Source: Oenanthe sinensis | Lineage: Eukaryota > Streptophyta > Magnoliopsida > Apiales > Apiaceae | Direction of reading: 5' to 3' | DNA: 64,000 bases | NCBI GenBank assembly: GCA_028671895.1 | Contig: CM053806.1 | Location: 26,191,001 to 26,255,000 of the forward strand | Shown here: in pieces, positions 1-11,500 of the stretch | Numbering within the stretch: position 1 is the stretch's first letter | Layout of the letters: every line of letters begins with the position of its first letter | Program-made: the position numbers and the translations under genes | The notes under the pieces: model-generated | Databases searched by the model: none | The model's input: only the letters and a program-made list of their open reading frames with translations | What the model was told of the DNA's origin: nothing

Positions 1-946
1 ATCTAGAGAGAAATCAAGAAAAAAGCTAGTTTAAAAGCCAAAACACACAAAAAGGAGTCGTCAGAATATTGCCAAAAAATGAACTTTTAATATAACTTTA
101 GGGGTAACTAGACCGGTCCAAGAGCTGTTAAAGTATGGTCTTTGGATTGTCAAAAGATACTTGTAAGGTGGTTGTGTTAATTGTGCAAGTAAATGAGTTT
201 ATAAGCCTTAAAAGTGAAAGATCTATGAAAGAACAAGTCTTAGAGCTCAAAAACTCTCGGAGATAGAAACTTTATGGAGTTAAGAGGTTTCTTGGAGAGA
301 AAATTGTAGCATTTACTTGGCCCAAAAGGCTTGCATTATGGTGGGGATGAGGCTTTATTTATAGGCAAAGATTAGGGTTTTTCGATGTGCTTTAGGGGAC
401 AAGGGTTCCTTAGATCAAGGAAATGTATATAATTCAAATTATTGTCTCATTAGTTGTTCTTGGGACCATGTGACTCTATGAAAGTCTGCAAACCTTATTC
501 AATAATTTATTAAAGCTAATAAACATATAACTGAATGATACGTTAATAAATATGACATTTTTTGAAACATGCTCCAAAAATTATGAATATTTGAGAACCA
601 TATGGGAATAATCACAATAGGTCATGGTCAAAATCCTACTCAAATTGGAGTTGACCATCATTGACTTTTATGCGGCCAAACAATCAATTACGTATCGATA
701 TTACGGTCTAAAAATAAAAGTTACCCAAAAATTATAAAATTTTCAAGTCATTTGGATATGTGTAGCTATTTTTTTGAGAAAACGATCGTTTCGTTTTTCC
801 TACAAGCCGAAACAATAATCGATAGCCATTTATCCAACTTGTCGACGTTTGGACTAAATTTTTTATTCAAAATATATTCAAACATAATATTTTTAAAATA
901 ATAATGACCGTGAAGTCCAAGAAATATTTCATTTGAATTAAAATAC
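1..946. repeat. Left copy, block 1, of a dispersed direct repeat
   Basis: This block aligns collinearly with 62224-63170 at high identity, with scattered substitutions and small indels. Both begin with the same ATCTAGAGAGAAATCAAG stretch. The copy may extend left of the window. No convincing coding region is visible. It is AT-rich intergenic DNA of unknown class. Confidence 0.85.
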
Positions 947-2140
947 GTTTTATCCAACTAAATAGAACAATTATGGGCTTTCGGGATAAAATCTGTATTT
1001 TATACATGGGAAGGAATTTGTTGAAAATAAATTGAAAAAATATATTATAAATATATTTCCTTAAAAACCTTTAAAACAAACACTCTTTTGAATTAATAAA
1101 TAATTTTCTGTCTCATAAAAGCAGTGTTAAAAATATTGTCATTTGTTCATCTTCAGTCTTACTTCAAAATATAACATATATAAATTAGATTTGATTTTAT
1201 CATTATTTTTTATAAATCCTATATAATTTAATGTCAAGAGAATATCATTTGGTTTTGTTTATGAAAGCAGTTTGACCCGGTTTAATTTTATTCTCGTTGA
1301 CTATCGTTTCGAATAATCCAAGAGATGATTATTATATTCATTAGTAACTTCCTAACCCTAATTTAATTTACACTTATCATTAATACAAAATAATCAAATT
1401 TCAATTCATAAGACTGTATCTCACAAATTTAAACTTTAAGTTAATATTGAAAAATAAAATAATACATAATAATTACACTCATAATAATTTTTAATCCCAC
1501 TTTTTCATAATAATATATGATATGTTCTTTATTGAATCAAACATATTATTCCATAAATATAAATTACTTTTAATTATAGAAATAGTCAGCAATAGTACTC
1601 AATTATTAAAAATTAATTCAATTTAATTTTATCATATATAAATTGATTAAATTTAAAAAATGTATTAATATTTATTATTTAATTTTACTTTGATTTATTT
1701 TATTTATCAAATAACATGATTCAAAGTACGTGATAACGTGTTTTTGATATAATATTATATATCATATAGTAACAAAATAGAATGTGTATTTAATATATTA
1801 GGCTAAGGTTGAACTCTTAGTCGGAGAACTTAAATAATTATTTTTTAAAATAAACATAATTTCTTCAATTCAATCAAAACCAATAAATTAATAAGATGTA
1901 TGACTTCTCAATATAATAATTTCTCCAGTAAGTGTAACTTTTTATCCATATAATGTCATCATATTATCTTATATAATATATTAAATATTTTTATAGAAAA
2001 TATTTGTATACGAAAAACTTTAATCCTTATTCTCACAAGGAAAATTCAGGTCTTCCCTCAACATGTGTCTCTATGTAAATCCATAATATTATGTTTACTC
2101 TAATCTAGTAATAATACATGATAATGTCTAATATATGAAA
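947..2140. repeat. AT-rich segment missing from the distal repeat copy; partly repeated at 35.8-36.7 kb
   Basis: The 62 kb copy jumps directly from the equivalent of 946 to the equivalent of 2141, so these 1194 bases are an insertion here or a deletion there. About 1400-2165 is a diverged homologue of about 35760-36735, sharing for example the phrase TTAGGCTAAGGTTGAACTC near 1799 and 36389. No gene, LTR or terminal inverted repeat was recognised. Confidence 0.7.
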
Positions 2141-2302
2141 TGTCTCTATATAAATCTAATATAAAAAGTATTTTAATATTTAAATTAATTATAAAAAGAT
2201 TTCCTAAATAGAATAGAATTCTCCGAAAAAATTTGTAACGGTCTTTTCAATATAGATTACGGGCTACTACATTTGGATTTTGGATTTTGGACAACCTCAT
2301 AA
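2141..2302. repeat. Left copy, block 2, of the dispersed direct repeat
   Basis: Matches 63175-63338 closely. Similarity stops just after ACAACCTCATAA in both copies. Beyond this point the left copy continues into host DNA, while the right copy joins a retrotransposon gag fragment. Confidence 0.8.
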
Positions 2303-2949
2303 TTAAATATAATTTTATAAGTTTCGCATATGTTGTAAAATCGTTCAATTCTAATTTTTGAAACTCAAAATATGACCCAAAAACTGTTTATGCAAGTATC
2401 ACAATAATTGCGATTTTTTTAATTCAACTCCACAATAGTTTTTTTGATTTCAAATTTAATATATAAGATATTGAGTTATAATCTAAGGCCAGATAAGAAA
2501 AATTATAGTTATTAGAAATTTTAATAATAATTATAACTTATAAATAATTAATAAATAATATTATGTAATTATTAACCACAGATCTTTTGAATTTTGGTAA
2601 TTATCGGATAAGATCTATCTTACCAGAAATATGTCATTCTAATACAAACAACAAAATACTGTTATGGAAACTCCTAAAAATAACGGAAAAACGGGCTGCA
2701 AGCTTTTTAACAATCGTACTCATACATTTGAAGTTTTTTTTTCATACATGTGGTCACAATTATTTCCATTGCATTTGCTGAAATTGGTTGCATATGTGAT
2801 GCAATTAGAAACGAATCAAAATAAACAATTTTAGAAAGTTGCAATAAATTAAAGAACCTTTTAATATATAGTAACAAATAAATGAATAAATAAATAAATA
2901 AACAAACATATGTTTGATGATTATCCTTTTGTTTCCAAATTTACCAAGC
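2303..2949. other. Intergenic region downstream of the P450 gene
   Basis: AT-rich DNA with an AAAT-type simple repeat around 2876-2905. It would contain the 3' untranslated region of the minus-strand P450. I could not place a polyadenylation signal with confidence. The open frame at 2587-2781 has no recognisable protein features. Confidence 0.6.
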
Positions 2950-4597
2950 TTAAATACGAATCTTAGGCACCAAGAGCAACTGTTCCAGTCGGGGAATTGT
3001 TAGCCCAAACTGCTCGGTCATATCCAAGTCATCCACTGATTTTCCAACCGGTAACTCCCAGTCAAAACAATGTAGCAACTGAGCCAACACTAGTTGAACA
3101 CTGAGCAATCCTAGTTGCATACCAGGACACCCTCTTCTGCCACTGCCAAAAGGTAAGAGCTCAAAGTCACGTCCTCGAAGGTCTATTTTACTCTCAGCAA
3201 ACCTCTCCGGAATGAATTCTAGAGCTTTGTCACCCCACACCTTATAATCTCGTCCAATGGCCCATACATTCACGATTATTCGTGACTTCTTAGGGATTTG
3301 GTATCCATTAATCACAATATCCTCCTTAGCTTCGTGAGGACCGAGTAATGGTACAATAGGGTGTAGTCTCATACCTTCTTTGACGACCATGTGAAGATAT
3401 TCTAGTTTGGGCAAATCGGTCTCCTCCACCATTCTATCAAGTCCAACAACAGAAGCTAGCTCCTCTTGACACTTTTTCATTGCGCTTGGATGTCTCATTA
3501 GTTCTGTTAGTGTCCATTCAATTGATGTAAATGAGGTGTCGATTGCTGCTGTAATGATATCGACCATGATGGACTTGATACTGGGTCTGTCAATTAGTTT
3601 GGCTAGCTCTTGATGGTTGACAGAAGACTTATTTCTAGACAGTGATATCATTTCATCGACTATATCTCGATTATTTTTGTGAGTGACATTCATCAAGTTT
3701 TGCTCATGCTCATCAATAATTAGCTCCAACATTGTATCAAGTTTCTTGCCTGTTTCCTTGTACCTTCGTGTCAATCCCTGTCATAGGAAGTAATCATGTT
3801 TAGATGATGTTGATATGTACTAGAGAGAATGAACTTCATATATCAGATGAACAAGTTAGTGCACAAATCAAACTTAATCGTAAGAACTGCATATTAAAAA
3901 ATTCCTTGACAATTAATATATGTACCTGGAGGTCAAATGGCTTTAGGGAGGGCACAAAGTCTGCAAGATTAAACTGTCCGGCCAAAGTAAAGGCTTCCGT
4001 CATGATACCCTTGAGATCAAAACGATCATCTTTGCTGCGCCCCAAAAGGAACCTAAAAGTCATATTCTCAATCAAACCCCCCACCTTTTCACTGACATTC
4101 ACCACCTCGCCAGCTGCTGCAGCTTTCTTAATCTCCTCCATAACTAAGCCAACCTCCTCTCTTCTCATCCCTTGAAAAGAATTAATTTTTGGGGGAGCTA
4201 AAAGCTCTTGCACAACAAATTTCCTCACATGCCTCCAGTATGTACCATTGGTGAAGGTAATGCCATTGTTACCATATGACATGTGTGCAGCAGCCTCCAT
4301 CTTTGGCCGTGCTGCAAAAACACTGTCATGAGTTTTAAGGAAAAGTTGAGCAGCCTCAGGAGAGGAGACAACTATAGCTGGCACCGAGCCCATGGGTAGA
4401 GACATTATAGGACCATACTTGTTGGATAACTCATGGAAGGTACGGTGGGGAAGGCTACCCAAATGTAAGAGGCTACCAACAATTGGTAATCCTCTCGGGC
4501 CTGGTGGTAGTAGCTTCCGTTGCCTGGTGTCTAGTATCCACCAAAATGCAGCTCCTAGGATGAGGAACATAAATGAAAAAGCCAATGAAAGTATCAT
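2950..4597 (-). CDS. Cytochrome P450, CYP71 clan, CYP736A-like
   Basis: Heme-thiolate monooxygenase, predicted to be ER-anchored and to use electrons from NADPH-P450 reductase; its substrate cannot be read from sequence. Exon 1 is 4597-3926, the intron 3925-3778 (GT-AG, 148 bp), exon 2 is 3777-2950. Joined, they give about 499 residues, the usual length for the family. An N-terminal hydrophobic anchor (residues 1-20) is followed by the proline hinge PPGPRGLP. The oxygen-binding I-helix reads AAIDTS, the K-helix ExxR reads EGMR, PERF is present, and the heme loop reads PFGSGRRGCPG with the Cys ligand. The phrases LLGRSKDDRFDLKG and DLQ-GLTRR across the splice junction resemble CYP736A proteins as I know them. 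CYP736A members have been linked to stress and specialised metabolism; the role here is inference. No stops or frameshifts were seen. It is the only apparently intact host gene in the window. Confidence 0.9.
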
Positions 4598-4705
4598 GTT
4601 TGGTTAATTATTCAGAAGAAATGTAATGGTGCTTAATTAAAGAATGAAGGCTCTGGATTGACAACTCTAGTTTTTTGTGTGTTGTTTATTATGTCAAGAG
4701 TTTGT

Positions 4706-4712
4706 TTTTATA
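4706..4712 (-). promoter_or_regulatory. Candidate TATA box of the P450 gene
   Basis: TATAAAA on the minus strand, about 110 bases upstream of the P450 ATG (4597-4595). This spacing allows a transcription start 75-80 bases before the ATG. Position and sequence fit, but no transcript data support it. Confidence 0.5.
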
Positions 4713-6000
4713 GCAAGAGAGGTTGAGCAGCCAAAATGAACTAAGGAAATCACATGCAGTGTTTCTGTTGATCTTGGGTTGGATTGTACCACATTCAAAA
4801 CAAATGCCCTACTACTGTAGGAAAGTTTCTGGTTGGGTTCTCTTCCGTTTTTAAATTCTTTTCTTTTTGTTTCTCTTTTGAAATTTTGTCAGTTTCTTGT
4901 TTTAAAATTTTGTTGCCAACATTGACTTCAAAAATAACAAATGTTTAAATAATGTTAAGAGTTCAACCATATACTTATTTGATATATGTACATGCACGTA
5001 TGGTTCCAGATGTCAAGTCGTTAATTAGTCTATGCGGCTTCCAGATTAATTAGACTGCGAGCTAGAGTATTTAATTTAATAAAATAATTGTTAGCACTTA
5101 AATAAAACGTGGGATATCAATAGCAGATAATAATACTTTCAACTACAAATTAAAAATAGTGATTAACAATATATACAATAATTAATATTTAAGTACATTT
5201 ATTTTTTATTTATATTTATATTAATATTTAATAAAAAATTATAATATTAAGAATTTATATTGATACATATTATATATTCTCTTATTTTATATAAATTTAT
5301 TAAAGATTTCAGTGATGTTAATTTAATTAAAAAATTATTTTGATAATAATTTATAATTATATATAATTAATATATTTTTATTTAACATATATCTTTTCTT
5401 ATTTGGACTTATAAAAGTTAAGTACAATATATATTATTTTATTTAATATAAATATGTTATAATTTGAACCGTGTTATAATAAATATATAATTTGGGCCTG
5501 AAAAATAAAATTTTAGATAATATTAATATGTATATATTTTAGTAATAAGTGACATGCCATTATTTAATATCTTAATAGTTAGTAATAACTTTGTGACATG
5601 CCATTATATAATTCTATAACATATATTAAAATCATAATCAACAAACTCATTGATACAGATGCAAGAAATTACTTTTCAAGATTCATAAACCAACCTCTTG
5701 CATATAACCCGTCATCTTCCATATATACGATACTTGTGAAAACATGAGAGAGAGTTAACAAATTACCTTTCAAGAATTATAAACCAATATATAGGTCTTG
5801 TAATTATTCATATTATAATCTGCAACAATAAAAAAAGTTGAATTTGAGTCATAATCAACAAACTCATTGATGCATTATATCGAACTTTTGGTGTAATATA
5901 TATATCAAAATTGCAAAGAAAAATAACAATCATATCTTGCAATAGTGCGAACACGTTCATTATCTTGGTTTTTGTGTTAGGACTAGAACTGCAAGTGCGC
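4713..6000. other. P450 upstream / intergenic DNA
   Basis: AT-rich DNA with no recognisable gene. A short direct repeat (ATAATCAACAAACTCATTGAT) occurs near 5634 and again near 5852. The part next to 4713 is expected to hold the P450 promoter. The minus-strand frame at 5808-6128 lies opposite the pyruvate kinase relic and is not a gene. Confidence 0.55.
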
Positions 6001-6046
6001 ATACCTGTTAACGTCAAGGTTAAAAAGAAAGTGCGCATACCAGTTA
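5993..6046 (+). repeat. 36-bp tandem duplication at the broken edge of the pyruvate kinase relic
   Basis: AAGTGCGCATACC-GTTA occurs at 5993-6010 and again at 6029-6046 with one difference. The sequence between them (6001-6033) also recurs at 36744-36776 with a single mismatch. It marks the point where similarity to pyruvate kinase begins. Confidence 0.6.
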
Positions 6047-6729
6047 GACAGTGTGCTGATGCACTGATGCTATCTGGTGAGTCAGTAATTGGATCATTTG
6101 GACAAAAGACTCTTTCTGTCTTGCGCATGACTAGCAGTCGAACAGAAATGTGCGGTCTTGAGGAGGACCGGTAATGGTTTCTTCATCAGAACCAACTTGG
6201 TGCATCTTTGGCGAACCAAATTGCTGCACAAATCTGCAATTCTGCAGTGGAAATGGGTAAGTTGAAATGGTTGACATTGTTATAGATTCTTGGTGCTATG
6301 TAACTTGAACAAGAACATGCACTGAAGCTGCAGTACTATCTTGAAGCACCTTAAAATTACATTAGATAAGATTTTTACTATATTCTACTTGTATTTGCAG
6401 TAAACAACCTTGCCGTGGATGCTATATTTGTATACCCGAGTCATGGTCAGATGGCATCTCTAATTTCTGGCAATCGTCCAAACTCTCCTATATTCGCTTT
6501 CACAAATGATAGAAGCACTCACATGGCTCTCAATTTGCAATGGGGAGTCATACCTGTATCTGCTAGTTTATCAGATGACATGGAAGCTAACATTGTGGGA
6601 ACCATCAATCTGATGAAAACAAAAGGGACCATAAAATATGGGGATAGCATTCTGGTAGTGTCAGATTTTGTTCCAGATCATTCAACTCCAACAGGCTACC
6701 AGCAAATTCAGGTCAAAGTCATTGTTTAA
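6043..6729 (+). pseudogene. 3'-terminal fragment of a plastidial pyruvate kinase gene
   Basis: The intact enzyme makes pyruvate and ATP from phosphoenolpyruvate and ADP, feeding plastid fatty-acid synthesis. Here only the last two exons remain. Exon A is 6043-6256, with QCADALMLSGESVIGS and GQKTLSVLRM. A 144-bp GT-AG intron (6257-6400) follows, then exon B 6401-6729, with DAIFVYPSHGQMASL and the C-terminal end IQVKVIV. The phase across the intron is preserved. An in-frame TAA at 6172-6174 interrupts exon A. The catalytic barrel and most of the protein are absent; similarity starts abruptly at 6043 beside a short duplication. It matches the beta-type plastid isoforms best from memory. The retained intron means it derives from genomic DNA, not from a processed transcript. 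Confidence 0.85.
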
Positions 6730-7919
6730 GAGATACATTCCTTCAACATGCTGAAATATATGTACATGTAAACTTCTTGAATTAGTAAAGCCATAACTAT
6801 AGTGCCATTACTGGTATATAACTAGCTTGCATCCGTGCAGGGCAGGAATTTATTTTGGGTGAGAGGCCTTTATATCACAATTTAAAGAAAAAGGGTTCAA
6901 AATATCACGATTTTAAAAAATGATTTTTTTAATTATAAAAAAACGCATCATAAAATTACATTTTTTAATAATTGTATAGGAAGATTTTAGAAAAAGAATA
7001 AAATCATAAAAACGCATCATAAACATGTGTTTAGTATGATAACGCAAAATTTCCAGAAAATTTAATTTTGTTTGTGAAAGACTAAAGATCACATGAAGCT
7101 GGTTCCAGTATTGCAACTCTTTATGATCCACGTGATTATCACTGAAATATCAATAATTTTGTTAAAAAAATTATTAACGCAAGTTATTCACTCATTTATT
7201 AGTGACGTGGAGGTTCAAATTTTTATATTTTGATTATTTGGTTCATTCAATCTCAAATTGTGATATTTTAGTTTTTTATTTATTTTTAATATTTTATCAA
7301 TTTTATTTTAATACTTAATTTATATAATTTAAATTTGTTATTTTAATAATAATAAGTTTACTTAATATAATGTATAAAAATATTTTTATATAAATTTCCT
7401 ATATTTTATTTTTATTTGTATTTAAGATGGATAATGTTTATGAGTTTATTTAGAGATTTGTTTTTAATATAAGATTATTGTTTAAAGATTATGTTCAATT
7501 ATCAACCAACTAATTTATTCCAAATATTCTTTATTTATACGTTTAGCTAATAGGTAGCTCTATATAAAATCTTTATGTATACTAGAATTTTACCTGTGTG
7601 ATGCATGGATATTTTGTTTTATTAATTAAATTATTTATTTTAAAATTACTATTATTTTTATTATTTAAAAAAGTCTTAATATATTATAATTATATTAGTT
7701 TTATAATTTATTTAAATTATATATTTTTACATCAATAGAATTAAATATAAATAAGAAAATTATAAAATAATAAAAATAATATATTCTTCACACAAAATAT
7801 AAATTTATATTATTAATATATAAATATGTAAAATTTTGTGATTCGAAATATTATGAAAATAATTTTTTAATATATCAAACATATGTTTAATATATTTAAG
7901 ATTAACATATTAGATTTAA
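6730..7919. other. Intergenic AT-rich DNA left of element A1
   Basis: No gene recognised. CTAG-linked GTGC-rich phrases at about 6819-6845 and 7577-7600 resemble a phrase near 62155-62180 in inverted form, possibly ends of old, uncharacterised repeats. The last bases, TTTAA (7915-7919), are the left target-site duplication of A1. Confidence 0.5.
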
Positions 7920-8453
7920 TGTTTGCCCGGATGAACAACTATTACAGAAGGGGGATTGAATGTAATAGTACCAGTAAATCGATTAAGAACACAAGTATGT
8001 AAAAGATGAATATTGTTCTGTATTAAAGATTATGAAAAGATTACAAAAATCTCTGAAGAATCTGTTTGTTCATAAGAGCTGCTAGGTTATGAAAAATAAG
8101 ACTTGACACATACTTCAATGTTAACCTATGTCTGTGTTTATATAGACACAGTTACAATTCAATTACAAATCAGATTAGAAATAGAATAGCTTTACATAAG
8201 GAAATAGTCTTGCATTCAGATTCCTTCTTACTTTCCTATTCAAACTCTGATTCGAATTGCTTCCTAACAAACTCTGATAATTAACTCTGTCGGTTATTAT
8301 TCTCTGATAGAGCATTCTCGGTTAGAGTAAACTCTGATTGAGTATTCTCTGATAGAGTAAACTCTGTCTGACAGTTCCTTAAACTTTGATGACGTCAGCA
8401 ATGCAAACTCTAACTTGTACTCTCTGATAGCCATTAGTGTTTGCTTCCCAACA
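7920..8453 (-). repeat. A1 3' LTR
   Basis: 534 bp, TG...CA ends, pairing with 35008-35541. It contains the Pol II-type box TATATAAA (minus strand, 8137-8144) and several copies of the family motif. Two AGAGT-AA-ACTCT palindromes lie in the U3-like part, near 8324 and 8356. Confidence 0.93.
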
Positions 8454-8468
8454 CTCTCCCCCAATTTA
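8454..8468 (-). other. A1 polypurine tract
   Basis: On the minus strand a TTGGGGGAGAG run lies directly against the 3' LTR, where plus-strand DNA synthesis is primed in LTR retrotransposons. The A2 and A3 equivalents are TTGGGGGAGAT. Confidence 0.8.
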
Positions 8469-8552
8469 TGCTTTAAGAAATAAAACATAAATTTCACTTA
8501 TGATGTCAGAAATCCAAGACAAATGCATCAGAGTTTGTTTACGATTTTTAAC

Positions 8553-11500
8553 TCAGATTCTTCTATAAGAGAAATCATCTTCTAGAAATTGATTCAGAAG
8601 TTTATCTTCAGCAGCTTTCAGCAAATCAACCAGTTTCTCTTCCAGTTCCATCATTTGATCAGAAGAATCATCAATCTGATAGACAGCAGCCCTTAAAGCA
8701 TAGATAGATGATATGTTCATCCTTTCATCCAAAGCAATGCAACAAGCCTTCATTCCATCAGGATTTAAGATTAGTGTAGGAATCCCTAACACCATTTTGA
8801 CTTTTGCATCTCCCTTTCTCATTGCTCTTCTTGATCCATCTTCAAGTAAGTATCCAGGCTCATACTCCTCAGAGTTTATCATCATTAATCTTTCACTTTT
8901 CTTCTTCTCAGCTATTGCTCCTTCAAAAAATTTTACCCATCTAGAAGTAACTTCATTTTCATCATTAATAAGATATAGAACATGTTCAAGTTCTTTAGAT
9001 GCTTTTTGAATTAGATCTTCTTGATAAATCTCCATAACTCTCCCATCCTCCAAGATATAAATGAGTTTTTCCTTAGCTTGAGCACCATCAAAGATATCCT
9101 TCACAATATTAACAGAGATTAATTTGTCCAAATGTTCTTGAGATAACTCTTCTTCAGGTTTGTCTTTCAATGAATAAGGATCTCTGAAGATGTTTGCTTC
9201 ACCTCTGTAGACCTTAGCATGTGCATCACCATTACTACCTTTGTCTTTCCCAAGTCTAGCATTGAGAGTCAGAGTTTGAGTCTTTGTCCACAGAAGATCA
9301 GACTTTTTCTTCCTTATCAAAGATTGTTGTTCTTCTTCTTCCTCATCATCAAAGCTTGAACCACCTGGAAGAAAAGTTGTTCCAGACATAGTGAGAAGAT
9401 TCTTTGGCTTAGCTTGAGCTTTTTATTGATTTCTTGTAGATGATATTGTTTGTATTTCTGAACCTGGTTTTGATTGAGCAACTGGTTTAGAAGTTTCAAC
9501 ATTCTTAACTTGAATGGGCTTTGATTATGGCTTCTTTTGAACATGTATCTTCTTCTGAATTTGACATTTTCTTACATATCTTCTCTTTTTCTGGACTTGA
9601 GCAATGTCAGTACCAGACTTCTTCAATTCAGCTTCTACAGCAGCTGGATCCATTCCAGGATGTTTTTCTTTAAATAACCTCTTCGCCATTTCTGCATCTT
9701 TCAGATTTTTCTCCTCAATTTTCTCAGGCTTCTCTTCATCTTCAAGCCTCTTTGTAAATTCTAAATCATCTTCTATCAGAGTTTGCTGCTTGTTCTGTTT
9801 GTCAGAGATTGGTGCCATCAGAGTTTGAGTAGTTGACATAATTTGAGTTTGATCAATCAGAGTTTGCTGCTTCAGAATTTGTTTACCCTACCTGTGACTC
9901 CCTTGATCTTCATCATCAGGTTTATCAGGTTGTTGTGCAGCATCCTCCTTGCATTTGTCTTTAACTGAACTCTCCCCCTTTCTGACAACAGACATTTGCT
10001 TGACAGTAAAAATATCAACTATGGTGTGTAGCATCCCCTGCATAGAACTGATAGATTGAAAAAGAGTATCCACATTCGCCTCCAGAGCATCTTGTCTAGC
10101 TGAGACATTCTTGAATTTGAACTCCATAGAATTCTGTAAAGATTTAACAAAAGCAGAGTTGTTGGTGAGAGAATCCTTAAGTGCACCAACTTCAGTGTGA
10201 AGACCTTTGGATAAGACAGTAGTAGCTTTCAAAATAGACTTCTGTTCTGCAGAATTAATCTCCTTATCAGCCTTATTAACAAAATCATGAACATGTGGCC
10301 AAAAGATATCTTCATGTGAATTTTTCCAAGAACTATCCCAAACTTTTTGTTTAAAAGAATCTATCAACACATCTTGAGAAGTTCCTGGTTGAGAAGAGAA
10401 ATCTCTTTGAACACCCTCAGCATCTAGAGCAGCTTCAATCTCTCCTTTAAGATCATCTACCACCATGTAATCAGGATAGCTCATGCGCAGTCTTTCATGT
10501 GCATTATGTGAATTGACTGGCCACTTCTTTGTATTGTATCTTTAGGAATAGGGAATGGAAAAGTATGTGACTTCTTCATCAGCAAAAATGGGCTCATTAG
10601 AGTCTGTGTCCTCCCCATCAGAGTTTATGGCTTTCTCAGAGTTTAATAATGGATCAGAGTTTACAACTGATAAACTTTGAGTACCTGCAAAAGATATGGA
10701 ACATCCTAAATCACTCTTATTTTTTTAAGTAATCTCATTACTTCTCACATCACACATATCATAACTTTTAAGAGTTAGATTTTGCTCACTAGAAGTAACT
10801 AACTTCTTTCTCAATTCTACCTCACCTTTTGCCAGATCTAGTGTTTGCCTCTCATTAATTCTATTTTTCACACATTTTACCTCAGACTCACAAGAAAGGC
10901 TCAACACACAATGTCCTACAGAAATAAGAGGTGGCTGAGAAAGGTTGACTGTAGTTACATGAGTTGGGGTACCCTTTTCAGGACTATTCATGATCATTCT
11001 AACAGTTAAATTCGGAAAGGTAAAATCTGAACTTAAACTATCAGATAATGTATATTCTGAAGAAAAGTCAGAGTTTATACCTTGAGTTATGGATGTGGAT
11101 GTTGTCTCCATTGGCTGTGCAGAGATTGGTAGCACCATAACAACATCAGTGATTGCCAGTGGAGCTTCATCAGAGTTTGTTTGTCCAACATTAGAATCTT
11201 GGTCTGCAATTATAAAAGGGATGATTGGTTCTTGTGGGACCTGAGTCATATCTTCAGCTGTTTTACCACGTTGAGGTGAAGGTTCTTATGGGTTTGACTC
11301 TGCAAGAAAGTGGCCTTTAGCATCAGCAACAGCAAGGTCTTCTAGAATATGTAAATTGCCTGCATCTAAACTTTGATTGGATGGTTCTTGTGTGGCTGGT
11401 GCCTTAACAACTTCTTCAACCCTTTGAGCTGAAGGTTCTTGTGGGTTGTACCCCTGATCCAAGCTGGCTTCATCTGATGGAACTGTGACTGCTGTTGAAC

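Noticed and set aside
3804..4175. Plus-strand open frame opposite P450 exon 1
   Set aside because: It lies over the P450 coding strand and intron, with no domain or codon signature of its own.
6043..6729. Functional pyruvate kinase gene
   Set aside because: Only the last two exons remain and one contains an in-frame stop.
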